A stretch of DNA of 64,000 nucleotides from the NCBI RefSeq assembly GCF_036320965.1, contig NC_092249.1, forward strand, positions 1,097,614 to 1,161,613, written 5' to 3'. The translations under genes and the position numbers were made by a program. This DNA is from Panulirus ornatus (Eukaryota > Arthropoda > Malacostraca > Decapoda > Palinuridae). A model generated the notes under the pieces. It was given only the letters and a program-made list of their open reading frames with translations, ran no database searches and had not been told where the DNA came from. Below, in pieces: positions 12,083-22,624 of the stretch. The stretch's first letter is position 1. Every line of letters starts with the position of its first letter.

Positions 12083-13098
12083 TTCTGTCCCTTAACCTTC
12101 AAATTTCTTGTATACAGTCTTCATATGTTTACATATTTTGGTTTAAAAGAGCGCGGGTTGGTTGCTGTACTAGTGTGCCCTGGCTGTTCCCTGTGTGTCA
12201 CTAAATATGACCTATTTACCTCTGGCTAACCCCAACAGTTGTATGATGTTTGAGTTTAAACCTCCCTACAACTCAGGAGGTGTGGGCCCTATGATCTATT
12301 TCCTGTCCTTTAAAGACATGATTTACACCACGAGTCCACAGTCTGGTATATGGTAGATGAAATTCAGCTCCAGCAAATTTAATAAGAATGGAGAACCTTG
12401 ATACGATTATAGTTAGTAAAGAAAAATTTTCAGGAATCTGAGTATCACATCAGTCTAAGGCTGTGCTACTTCCTGTAGCAGGGGAATGTGAACTCCTTTG
12501 GAAGAAATTCTTTGATGAGACTGTACTCCCAATGATACAGCTTACCAAAGGTGACTTTTTCACTTGTATAACCCTGAGAAAACAGAGTTCAATAACACCT
12601 CTTCCAACCTCTCAAAAGCAGACTCACAAAATGTGCACTCAAAACAATCACTTGCTGCCCAAAAACCACAAGCATTCATGAAATAAGGAGTTTTGACTAT
12701 GATTACTCTCACTTCATCTACCAATATACAAGTCCCATCATTATAAGCAACTGCATTTTTTTGAACTTAAGGAAGAGAAAGGCAGTGTTTGACTAGGGTT
12801 CAAGATGCATGATGAGAATAACTGCAGAAAAACCTGAAACAGCATTTCTCAAAATCAATTATGGCTGTGCATTCTTTAAGAACTATTGTTAAGATTTACC
12901 CCTAATAAGACATCTTCCATTATGAATCAAGTGTTTCCTCAAAACTTCCCCATACCAATTTTGAAAAAGTGGGTTTTCCTCAACCTTAAACATTATTACT
13001 GTTATCATTATTTCCCTCTTTCCTTTTAGGGCTTTACCTCATGGAAACTTTTGCCTGTGACTAGAGCCTCTGACAAAAAAAAAAAAAGGAAAATTTAC
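10331..13098. other. Non-repetitive AT-rich stretch with no recognisable gene
   Basis: No open frame here looks coding, no RTE or SINE copy is visible, and no exon match was recognised on either strand. It may be intron or 3' flank of the minus-strand VAT1-like exon at 13,099. Confidence 0.5.
12042..12077. repeat. (CT)n microsatellite
   Basis: Uninterrupted CT repeat of about 36 bp. Confidence 0.95.
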
Positions 13099-13209
13099 TT
13101 CAGCACCACCAGCTGAGTGTAGGAGGACGCTTTGGCCTGTGGCAATGTTGGCGAGGTCATGAATTAGCAGGTAGGCCACGGTATAACTCAGGGTCTTTGT
13201 TGCTGCTTC
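13099..13209 (-). CDS. Internal exon of a VAT1-like / quinone oxidoreductase-like gene
   Basis: On the minus strand, 'gatttttag' is followed by 37 stop-free codons and then the donor-like 'gtaaat'. The translation contains YTVAYLLIHDLANIATGQSV and then LLHSAGG. This fits the start of the nucleotide-binding domain of the zeta-crystallin/VAT1 branch of medium-chain dehydrogenases: a Y..AY helix, then a 'G.SVL.HSAGG' beta-alpha glycine loop. In the family the loop usually continues GVG; here the exon ends AE, so the junction or the exon may be degraded. Further exons should lie at higher coordinates (5') and lower coordinates (3') on this strand, but I found none in the window. It could be a live exon in a long-intron gene or a relic. 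The family assignment is from memory of the motif, without alignment. Confidence 0.5.
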
Positions 13210-13557
13210 CTAAAAATCAAAAGAAATAAGTGATAAACTCTTTTTATCTCAAGCTCTGTATACTCATAAACTTATGAAAATAAATGCCACATTCAAACAG
13301 CAAGGTCATGACCTTAGAGACTGAGAATTTATGATTTGTTCTAGGGTTTTACCTTGACTTTCATATCACATCTCTACTTACTCATACTTTAAATCTTAGA
13401 GTTTACTGAATCTTCGCTTGCATGCATACTTTGTTTGAATAATAAATTGTATAAAAAATAAGCCTAAGTGTACAAAGAATCTCTCCAAATGGTTCAGTGT
13501 TCAGTTTTCCCTATGGCTGAGAAGCAACTCCTGGATCTTCATCACTGTACCTGTGGT

Positions 13558-14112
13558 AATAAAAATAGTGTGGATGAGAGAGAGCAGAAGAGGGTGTGCT
13601 GAAATGGTTTGGTCACATGGAGAGAATGAGTGAGAAAAGATTGACAAAGAGGACATATGAGCCAGAGGCAGATGGAAAAAGAATCGGTAGACCAAACTGG
13701 AGGTGGACGGATGGAGTGAAAAAGATTTTGAACGATCAGGGCCTGAACATATAGGAAGGTGTAAGGTGTGCAAGGAATAAGAGTGAATTGGAGCAATATG
13801 ATATACCAGAGTCGACGTGCTGTCAATGGATTGAATCAGGGCATGTGAAGCGTCTGGAGTAAACCATGGAAAGGTCTTTGGGGCCTTGATGTGGAAAGGG
13901 AGCTAAGGCAGTAAGTATGAATATGTACATGTGTATATATGTATATGTCTGTGTATGTATATGTATGTATATGTTGAAATGTATATGTATGTCTATGTGC
14001 ATGTGTGGGCGTTTATGTATATACATGTATATGTGGGTGGGCTGGGTTATTCCTCGTCTGTTTCCTTGTGCTACCTCGCTAATGCGGAAGACGGCGAATA
14101 AGTATAATAAAT
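13558..14112 (+). mobile_element. RTE-A C-terminal fragment with tail, decayed
   Basis: Plus-strand end of the coding region ('gagagagcagaagagggtg', 'tggtcacatggagagaatg') with several frame breaks, then the long tail with an internal deletion, ending at 'gcggaagacggcgaataag' and (ATA)n. Confidence 0.75.
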
Positions 14113-14621
14113 AAAGATATAAAACTTTACTGCTATTACAGATAGAAAATTTCCAGTTTCATATACCATAGTCCAAAACCATCCAAAATCCAAATGCCCA
14201 TGCAAGTAACATTCCCACCAAATGGTTTCCAAGATTTGAAATTAGATCAGTTGTGATCCATGCTTTTCTGTTATTTTTATGATTTTTGCAATGGTTCTAC
14301 CCTTTTAATGGTGTCTGACAAGCATCCAAATCTCATTACATCATACCCTATGTAATCGTCTAACTCTACCTTAATCTATATTACACTTATTAGAAGTGCA
14401 GACAAAGAGAGTCTTAAATAAGTGTAATAGATGATTGTTTCTTAAATGTTTTGCAGTTTATATTTACATAAATTACATAGAAATAACAATTAAATGCTAT
14501 CAAGTCCCTTTTGAAAGATAGGTATCCCTGATCTAAAAAACTATAATCGAACATTCCTTGATCCTAAGAAATTTAGACTGGAGATCTACTTGCAGTGATT
14601 ATTATTATTCATTTATTTGTT

Positions 14622-15131
14622 TATTATACTTTGTCGCTGTCTCTCGCATAAGTGAGGTAGCGCAAGGAAACAGATGAAAGAATGGCCCAACATTCATACA
14701 TACATATGTATATACATAAACGCCCACACACGCACATATACATGCCTATACATTTCAATGTATACACATATATATATATACATACACAGCATATACATAT
14801 ATATACATGTACATATTCATACATGCTGCCTTCATCCATTCCCGACGCCACCCCGCCACACATGAAATGGTACCCCTCTTCCCCCACATGCATGCGAGGT
14901 AGCGTTAGGAAAAGACGATAAAGGCCACATACGTTCACACTCAGTCTCTTGCTATCATGTGTAATGCACTGAAACCACAGCTCCCTTTCCACATCCAGGC
15001 CCCACAAAACTTTTCATGGTTTACCCCGGACACTTCACATGCCCTGGTTCAATCCACTGATAGCACGTCGACCCCAGTATACCACATCGTTCCAATTCAC
15101 TCTATTCCTTGCACTCCTTTCACCCTCTTGT
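14622..15131 (-). mobile_element. RTE-A tail with the last coding codons
   Basis: Long-form tail from 'tactttgtcgctgtctctcg' to the final few codons of the coding region, cut at an (ATT)n array at 15,131. Confidence 0.75.
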
Positions 15132-15144
15132 ATTATTATTATTA

Positions 15145-15176
<32 letters not shown>

Positions 15177-15178
15177 TA
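15130..15178. repeat. (ATT)n microsatellite
   Basis: ATT repeats between two minus-strand RTE-A copies, followed by a T-run. Confidence 0.95.
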
Positions 15179-15197
15179 TTTATTTTTTTTTTTTTTT

Positions 15198-16450
15198 GCT
15201 TTGTCGCTGTCTCCCGCGTTTGCGAGGTAGCGCAAGGAAACAGACGAAAGAAATGGCCCAACCCACCCCCATACACATGCCTTGATTCAATCCACTGACA
15301 GCACGTCAACCCCGGTATACCACATCGCTCCAATTCACTCTATTCTTTGCCCTCCTTTCACCCTCCTGCATGTTCAGGCCCCGATCACACAAAATCTTTT
15401 TCACTCCATCTTTCCACCTCCAATTTGGTCTCCCTCTTCTCCTCGTTCCCTCCACCTCCGACACATATATCCTCTTGGTCAATCTTTTCTCACTCATTCT
15501 CTCCATGTGACCAAACCATTTCAAAACACCCTCTTCTGCTCTCTCAACCACGCTCTTTTTATTTCCACACATCTCTCCTACCCTTACGTTACTTACTCGA
15601 TCAAACCACCTCACACCACACATTGTCCTCAAACATCTCATTTCCAGCACATCCACCCTCCTGCGCACAACTCTATCCATAGTCCACGCCTCGCAACCAT
15701 ACAACATTGTTGGAACCACTATTCCTTCAAACATACCCATTTTTGCTTTCCGAGATAATGTTCTCGACTTCCACACATTCTTCAAGGCTCCCAGAATTTT
15801 CACCCCCTCCCCCACCCTATGATCCACTTCCGCTTCCATGGTTCCATCCGCTGCCAGATCCACTCCCAGATATCTAAAACACTTCACTTCCTCCAGTTTT
15901 TCTCCATTCAAACTCACCTCCCAATTGAATTGACCCTCAACCCTACTGTACCTAATAACCTTGCTCTTATTCACATTTACTCTTAACTTTCTTCTTTCAC
16001 ACACTTTACCAAACTCAGTCACCAGCTTCTGCAGTTTCTCACATGAATCAGCCACCAGCGCTGTATCATCAGCGAACAACAACTGACTCACTTCCCAAGC
16101 TCTCTCATCCCCAACAGACTTCATACTTGCCCCTCTTTCCAAAACTCTTGCATTCACCTCCCTAACAACCCCATCCATAAACAAATTAAACAACCATGGA
16201 GACATCACACACCCCTGCCGGAAACCTACATTCACTGAGAACCAATCACTTTCCTCTCTTCCTACACGTACACATGCCTTACATCCTCGATAAAAACTTT
16301 TTACTGCTTCTAACAACTTGCCTCCCACACCATATATTCTTAATACCTTCCACAGAGCATCTCTATCAACTCTATCATATGCCTTCTCCAGATCCATAAA
16401 TGCTACATACAAATCCATTTGCTTTTCTAAGTATTTCTCACATACATTCT

Positions 16451-16452
<2 letters not shown>
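15198..16452 (-). mobile_element. RTE-A LINE copy with intact partial RT frame
   Basis: About 382 codons are open on the minus strand from 16,452 to 15,306. They cover palm motif A ([12 protein letters not shown]), motif B ([11 protein letters not shown]), the catalytic FADD box ([12 protein letters not shown]), a YLGVDLAADG segment and the complete RTE-type C-terminal domain. The endonuclease and the RT fingers are missing because the copy is 5'-truncated exactly at an (ATT)n array. The tail is the shortest form seen (about 105 bases): an internal deletion joins 'gattgaatcaaggcatgtg' to 'tatgggggtggg'. The ORF's upstream poly-Ile start is microsatellite translation and is not real. Confidence 0.9.
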
Positions 16453-16508
<56 letters not shown>

Positions 16509-16522
16509 CATTATTATTATTA

Positions 16523-16557
<35 letters not shown>

Positions 16558-16589
16558 TAATATTATTATTATCATTATTGTTATCATTA

Positions 16590-16650
<61 letters not shown>
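16453..16650. repeat. Long (ATT)n microsatellite with ATC/GTT interruptions
   Basis: About 200 bp of trinucleotide repeat abutting the 5' end of an RTE-A copy on one side and a decayed RTE copy on the other. Confidence 0.95.
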
Positions 16651-16654
16651 TTGT

Positions 16655-17560
16655 TGATAATACAATGCTGTTGGTAAATTCGAGTAAGATATGCAGAAAC
16701 TGGTGTCTGAGTTTGGGTGAGTGTATGAAAGGAGAAAGTTGAGAGTAAATATGAGTAAAAGTAAGTTTGTTAGACAGGTTATTTGGAGTAAGAGTTTGAA
16801 AAGACTTTGGAGGATACAGAGTGTTTTAGATACCTGGGAGAGGATATGGCAGTGAACAAATGATGGGAGTTGAAATGATGCCTTGGGGAGGAGAGAGGCC
16901 AAAGGTCTTTTTAGGAATCTGTAGGAGGTGAGGTCACTATCTTTAAGGGCAAAGATGGTTATGTTTCATGGTATACTAGTCCAATCAGTACTATATGGAT
17001 GCAAGGCATGGGTCACATACAAAAATGTAAAGATTATGGTGAATGTCTTGGAAATGGAATGTATGAGGACATGTGGTGTGAGGAACGATAATCAAACAAG
17101 AAATGATAGGGTAAGAAAGAGGTTTGGTAATAAGAGGAATATGTGAGACAGCTGAAAAGGGTGTGCTTAAATGGTTTGGACATTTAGAAAGGTCAAATGA
17201 GTAAAGGATGACTAAGAGGGTATACATGTTAAATGTGGAATTACGAAAGTGGGGAAACTTAAGTAAGAGCTGGAAGAATGAAGTGAAATATGCTTTGAAG
17301 GCTCAGGGCCTGATCTTGCAAAGGTTGTAAGGTGTGCTAAGGATAGAGTGAATTAGAGCAATATGGTTTACAGGGTTAGTGGGTTGAAGCAGGGCATATG
17401 AAGCAGTCAGGGGAAACCACATAAAAGTATGAGGCCTGGTTGTGGGTAAGGGGCTCTGATTTTGGTGAATTATACATGAAAGCTAGAGACTGGATGTGAG
17501 TGAGTGAGGCCATTTCTTTGTCTGCTCCTGGTGCTACTTTGTTAATGTGAAAAATGGTGA
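16655..17560 (+). mobile_element. Decayed RTE copy of an older subfamily
   Basis: It starts near the FADD segment ('ttgataatacaatgctg', 'gcagaaactggtgtctgag') and runs through the C-terminal domain ('ttggaaatggaatgtatg', 'aaatggtttggacatttag') to a decayed tail ('gctcctggtgctactttg'). There are many stops and frame shifts; the longest readable piece is 16,928-17,146. Confidence 0.7.
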
Positions 17561-17584
17561 ATTTGAAAAAAATCTTTGTTCGTA

Positions 17585-17665
17585 TTATTATTGTTGTTGT
17601 TGTTGTTCTTCTTCTTTTTCTTTTTCTTTTTCTTCTTCTTCTTCTTCTTCTTATTATTATTTTAT
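17585..17665. repeat. (GTT)/(TTC)/(ATT) compound trinucleotide repeat
   Basis: Pyrimidine-rich TTC runs between GTT and ATT units, directly at the 3' end of the next RTE-A copy. Confidence 0.85.
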
Positions 17666-17666
17666 T

Positions 17667-18298
17667 ATACTTTGTCGCTGTCTCCCGCGTTAGCGAGGTA
17701 GCGCAAGGAAACAGACGAAAGAATGGCCCAACCCACCCACATACACATGCATATACATACACGTCTACACACGCACATATACATACCTATACATTTCAAC
17801 GTATACATATATATACATACACAGACATATACATATATACACATGTACATAATTCATACTTGCTGCCTTCATTCATTCGCATCACCACCCTGCCACACAT
17901 GAAATGACAACCCCCTCCCCCTACATGCGCGCGAGGTAACATTAGGAAAAGACAACAAAGGTCATATTCTTTCACACTCAATCTCTAGCTGTCATGTATA
18001 ATGCACCAAAACCACAGCTCCCTTTCCACATCCAGGCCCCACAAAACTTTCCATGGTTTACCCCAGACGCTTCACATGCCCTGGTTCAATCCACTGACAG
18101 CACGTCGACCCCGGTATACCACATTGTTCCATTTCACTGTATACCTTGCACGCCTTTCACCCTCCGGCATGTTCAGGCCCCGATCGCTCAAAATCTTTTT
18201 CACCCCATCCTTCCACCTCCAATTTGGTATCCCAATTCTCATTCCCTCTGCCTCTGACACATATATCCTCTATGTCAATCTTTCCTCTCCATTCTCTA
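17667..18298 (-). mobile_element. RTE-A fragment: long tail plus C-terminal ~62 codons
   Basis: Full tail from 'atactttgtcgctgtctccc', then on the minus strand a short coding end ([20 protein letters not shown]), truncated near 'cattctctac'. Confidence 0.8.
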
Positions 18299-18320
18299 CA
18301 TTATTAATATTATTATTATT

Positions 18321-18565
18321 TCTTTTTTTTTTCAAACTATTCGCCATTTCCTGCGTTAGCAAGGTAGCGTTAAGAATTGAGGACTGGGCCTCTGAGGGAA
18401 TATCCTCACCTGGCCCCCTTCTCTGTTCCTTCTTTTGGAAAATTAAAAAAAAAAAAAAACAAGAGGGGAGGATTTCCAGCCCCCCGCTCCCTCCCCTTTT
18501 AGTCGCCTTCTACGACATGCAGGGAATACGTGGGAAGTATTCTTTCTCCCCTCTCCCCAGGGATA

Positions 18566-18566
<1 letters not shown>
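18321..18566 (-). mobile_element. ~235-bp SINE-like repeat, copy d
   Basis: Reverse copy, complete from the T-run to 'ctctccccagggata'. Followed by (ATT)n. Confidence 0.8.
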
Positions 18567-18619
<53 letters not shown>

Positions 18620-18657
18620 CATAACATTCATTATTATTATTATTATCATTATTATTG
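18566..18657. repeat. (ATT)n microsatellite
   Basis: ATT repeats interrupted by 'atcataacattc'. Confidence 0.95.
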
Positions 18658-18779
18658 GGGATAAAAGAGCATTTAAAAACTGGAAAATTCCTTTTAAAAG
18701 ATATGTATCTATAATCCAAAACAGTCTGAAATACTCACAATGCTTAGCCCCAAATAATTCAGACTAGAGATCAACTTGT

Positions 18780-18780
<1 letters not shown>

Positions 18781-18832
<52 letters not shown>
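18781..18832. repeat. (TAA)n microsatellite
   Basis: About 17 TAA units directly at the 5' end of the longest RTE-A copy. Confidence 0.95.
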
Positions 18833-20845
18833 GAGAAAGATGCAAGAGGTGAAAAAGAGGGCAAATGAGAGTTGGGGTGAGAGAGTATCATTAAATTTTA
18901 GGGAGAATAAAAAGATGTTCTGGAAGGAGGTAAATAAAGTGCGTAAGACAAGGGAGCAAATGGGAACTTCAGTGAAGGGCGCAAATGGGGAGGTGATAAC
19001 AAATAGTGGTGATGTGAGGAGATGGAGTGAGTATTTTGAAGGTTTGTTGAATGTGTTTGATGATAGAGTGGCAGATATAGGGTGTTTTGGTCGAGGTGGT
19101 GTGCAAAGTGAGAGGGTTAGGGAAAATGATTTGGTAAACAGAGAAGAGGTAGTAAAAGCTTTGCGGAAGATGAAAGCCGGCAAGGCAGCAGGTTTGGATG
19201 GTATTGCAGTGGAATTTATTAAAAAAGGGGGTGACTGTATTATTGACTGGTTGGTAAGGTTATTTAATGTATGTATGACTCATGGTGAGGTGCCTGAGGA
19301 TTGGCGGAATGCGTGCATAGTGCCATTGTACAAAGGCAAAGGGGATAAGAGTGAGTGCTCAAATTACAGAGGTATAAGTTTGTTGAGTATTCCTGGTAAA
19401 TTATATGGGAGGGTATTGATTGAGAGGGTGAAGGCATGTACAGAGCATCAGATTGGGGAAGAGCAGTGTGGTTTCAGAAGTGGTAGAGGATGTGTGGATC
19501 AGGTGTTTGCTTTGAAGAATGTATGTGAGAAATACTTAGAAAAGCAAATGGATTTGTATGTAGCATTTATGGATCTGGAGAAGGCATATGATAGAGTTGA
19601 TAGAGATGCTCTGTGGAAGGTATTAAGAATATATGGTGTGGGAGGCAAGTTGTTAGAAGCAGTGAAAAGTTTTTATCGAGGATGTAAGGCATGTGTACGT
19701 GTAGGAAGAGAGGAAAGTGACTGGTTCTCAGTGAATGTAGGTTTGCGGCAGGGGTGTGTGATGTCTCCATGGTTGTTTAAATTGTTTATGGATGGGGTTG
19801 TTAGGGAGGTAAATGCAAGAGTTTTGGAAAGAGGGGCAAGTATGAAGTCTGTTGGGATGAGAGAGCTTGGGAAGTGAGTCAGTTGCTGTTCGCTGATGAT
19901 ACAGCGCTGGTGGCTGATTCATGTGAGAAACTGCAGAAGCTGGTGACTGAGTTTGGTAAAGTGTGTGAAAGAAGAAAATTAAGAGTAAATGTGAATAAGA
20001 GCAAGGTTATTAGGTACAGTAGGGTTGAGGGTCAAGTCAGTTGGGAGGTAAGTTTGATTGGAGAAAAACTGGGGGAAGTAAAGTGTTTTAGATATCTGGG
20101 AGTAGATCTGGCAGCGGATGGAACCATGGAAGCGGAAGTGGATCATAGGGTGGGGGAGGGGGCGAAAATCCTGGGAGTCTTGAAGAATGTGTGGAAGTCG
20201 AGAACATTAACTCGGAAAGCAAAAATGGGTATGTTTGAAGGAATAGTGGTTCCAACAATGTTGTATGGTTGCGAGGCGTGGGCTATGGATAGAGTTGTGC
20301 GCAGGAGGATGGATGTGCTGGAAATGAGATGTTTGAGGACAATGTGTGGTGTGAGGTGGTTTGATCGAGTAAGTAACGTAAGGGTAAGAGAGATGTGTGG
20401 AAATAAAAAGAGCGTGGTTGAGAGAGCAGAAGAGGGTGTTTTGAAATGGTTTGGGCACATGGAGAGAATGAGTGAGGAAAGATTGACCAAGAGGATATAT
20501 GTGTCGGAGGTGGAGGGAACGAGGAGAAGTGGGAGACCAAATTGGAGGTGGAAAGATGGAGTGAAAAAGATTTTGTGTGATCGGGGCCTGAACATGCAGG
20601 AGGGTGAAAGGAGGGCAAGGAATAGAGTGAATTGGATCGATGTGGTATACCGGGGTTGACGTGCTGTCAGTGGATTGAATCAGGGCATGTGAAGAGTCTG
20701 GGGTAAACCATGGAAAGCTGTGTAGGTATGTATATTTGCGTGTGTGGATGTGTATGTATATACATGTGTATGGGGGTGGGTTGGGCCATTTCTTTCGTCT
20801 GTTTCCTTGCGCTACCTCGCAAACGCGGGAGACAGCGACAAAGCA
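18833..20845 (+). mobile_element. RTE-A LINE, longest copy; RT frame broken by one missing base
   Basis: The coding region starts at or before 18,840 and ends at the TGA at 20,657-20,659, over 600 codons. Order of parts: linker after the missing endonuclease ([20 protein letters not shown]); RT fingers ([36 protein letters not shown]); palm motif A ([12 protein letters not shown]); motif B ([11 protein letters not shown]); catalytic FADD; thumb; and the RTE-type C-terminal domain ending [12 protein letters not shown]. Around 19,852 this copy has three G where the 59.0-kb copy has four. This splits the frame into 18,840-19,877 and 19,874-20,659. The short tail follows to 20,844 and then poly(A). 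The RTE-clade assignment rests on the RT order plus the characteristic C-terminal YGCE.W / WFGH / GRP..RW sequence. 5'-truncated, so not autonomous. Confidence 0.92.
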
Positions 20846-20877
20846 AAAAAAAAAAAAAAAAAATAATAATAATAATA

Positions 20878-20910
<33 letters not shown>
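20845..20910. repeat. Poly(A) plus (TAA)/(TTA) microsatellite
   Basis: A-run terminating the RTE-A copy, then TAA and ATT repeats. Confidence 0.9.
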
Positions 20911-21156
20911 TTTTTTTCTTTTGTTTCAAACTATTTGCCATTTCCCGCGTTAGCAAGATAGCGTTAAGAACAGAGGACTGGGCCTCTGAGGGAATATCCT
21001 CACCTGGCCCCCTTCTCTGTTCCTTCTTTTGGAAAATTAAAAAAAAAAACAAGAGGGGAGGATTTCCAGCCCCCTGCTCCCTCCCCTTTTAGTTGCCTTC
21101 TACGACGCGCAGGGAAAACGTGGGAAGTATTCTTTCTCCCCTATCCCCAGGGATAA
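20911..21156 (-). mobile_element. ~235-bp SINE-like repeat, copy e
   Basis: Reverse copy from the T-run to 'ctatccccagggata'; close to copy d in sequence. Confidence 0.8.
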
Positions 21157-21188
21157 ATTATTATTATTATTATTATCATTTATATTAA

Positions 21189-21606
21189 TTATACTTAGTC
21201 GCTGTCTCCCGCCATTATACTTCGTCACTGTCTCCCGCGTTAGTGAGGTAGCACAAGGAAACAGACAAACGAATGGCCTAACCCACCCACATGCATATGT
21301 ATATACATAAACGCCCTCACACGCACATATACATACCTATACATTTCAATTTATACATACCTAAACATACACAGACATATACATATATAAACATCTACAT
21401 ATTCATACATGCTGCCTTCATCCATTCCTGTTGCCACCCTGCCACACATGAAATAGCACTCCCCTTCCTCCTCCGAGGTATGGCGAGGAAAAGAAAACAT
21501 AGGCCACATTCATTCACACTCGGTTTCTAGCTGCCATGTGTAATGCACCGAAACCACAGCTCCCTTTCCACATCCAGGCCCAACAAAACTTTCCATGGTT
21601 TACCCC
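21189..21606 (-). mobile_element. RTE-A tail only, with its terminal 25 bases doubled
   Basis: Long-form tail in reverse. The terminal box occurs twice in a row (21,189-21,213 and from 21,214), as 'tcgctgtctcccgc' then 'tcactgtctcccgcg'. Ends at 'ccatggtttacccca' next to (ATT)n. Confidence 0.75.
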
Positions 21607-21610
21607 ATTA

Positions 21611-21654
<44 letters not shown>

Positions 21655-21670
21655 GTTATTATTATTATTA
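21607..21670. repeat. (ATT)n microsatellite
   Basis: ATT repeats with single GTT and GCATT interruptions. Confidence 0.95.
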
Positions 21671-21757
21671 GCATTATCCTTGGGAATAAGAAAAAAAGAA
21701 TACTACTGATCTGACTTATCTACAGAAGGATGTTTTTACCGTATAGCAACTTCACAA

Positions 21758-21986
21758 TGTCATGGTCTTAGTACAGGATAAAACTTCCAACAGTTGCATG
21801 GTTTCAGTCAGATTACACTCAGAGCAAGGACATTGCAACCATTACAGATTATACTCAGAGCAAGGACATGGTCTCAGTACAGATTAGATTCAGATCAAGG
21901 ATATGGTCTCTGTGCAAATCAGACTCACTGAAGATTAGACCTAGGACATTGGTCTTAATGAATATTAGACTCATCATAAGGATATG
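21758..21986. repeat. Imperfect minisatellite, ~35-45-bp unit
   Basis: Five to six degenerate units built on 'gattagactcagagcaagg' followed by 'acatggtctcagtac'. The last unit is interrupted by the RTE-A tail that begins at 21,986. Confidence 0.65.
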
Positions 21987-22234
21987 TCGCTGTCTCCCGC
22001 GTTAGCGAGGTAGCGCAAAGAAACACGAAAGAATGGCCCAACCCACCCACATACACTTGTGTTCCTATGAGTCCACAGGGAAAATGAAACACGAACTTTT
22101 CGTGTTTCATTTTCCCCGTGGACTCATAGGAATATCTTGATCACGCGAAAAATTGTGATCCTTTCCACTCCAACATACACTTGTATATACATACACGTCC
22201 ACACACGCACATGTATATACCTATACATTTAAAC

Positions 22235-22235
<1 letters not shown>
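21986..22235 (-). mobile_element. RTE-A tail split by a hairpin insertion
   Basis: Tail pieces 21,986-22,060 and 22,173-22,235 form one reverse-oriented tail once the 112-bp insertion plus its duplicated 12 bases are removed. It runs into an (AT)n array. Confidence 0.75.
22061..22172. mobile_element. 112-bp insertion with 34-bp inverted-repeat hairpin
   Basis: Flanked by identical 12-bp direct repeats 'acatacacttgt' (22,049-22,060 and 22,173-22,184). Its first part is an almost perfect palindrome: 'ttcctatgagtccacag...' is mirrored by '...tggactcataggaa' around a 3-base loop, with one mismatch in 34 bp. The remaining ~38 bp (atcttgatcacgcg...) is not mirrored as a long arm. I recall this core as a recurring motif in crustacean sequence, but that is memory, not a search. 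Confidence 0.7.

Positions 22236-22307
<72 letters not shown>
22236..22307. repeat. (AT)n microsatellite
   Basis: Begins at the 'aaacgtatatat' point of the RTE-A tail, replacing the tail's TG/TA-rich middle. Confidence 0.95.
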
Positions 22308-22309
<2 letters not shown>

Positions 22310-22543
22310 CCCTGGGGATAGGGGATTAAGAATACTTCCCACGTATTACCTGCGTGTCGTAGAAGGCGACTAAAAGGGGAGGGAGCGGGGGGCTGGAAAT
22401 CCTCCCCTCTCCTTTTTTTTTTTAATTTTCCAAAAGAAGGAACAGAGGGGGCCAGGTGAGGATATTCCAAAAAAGGCCCAGTCCTCTGTTCTTAACGCTA
22501 CCTCGCCAACGCGGGAAATGGCAAATAGTTTAAAAGAAAGAAA

Positions 22544-22545
<2 letters not shown>
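22308..22545 (+). mobile_element. ~235-bp SINE-like repeat, copy f
   Basis: Plus-strand copy between two (AT)n arrays; slightly shortened around 22,445-22,475. Confidence 0.8.

Positions 22546-22621
<76 letters not shown>
22546..22621. repeat. (AT)n microsatellite
   Basis: AT repeats ending directly at the truncated RTE-A coding sequence 'ggctgtggatggagtttg'. Confidence 0.95.

Positions 22622-22624
<3 letters not shown>

Noticed and set aside
15282..15758. Long plus-strand open frame opposite an RTE-A copy, rich in His, Pro, Ser, Thr
   Set aside because: It is the antisense shadow of the RTE C-terminal domain. The same frame appears opposite every copy (for example near 5.4, 20.3, 23.3, 45.5 and 59.5 kb), which reflects the LINE's codon composition rather than a gene.
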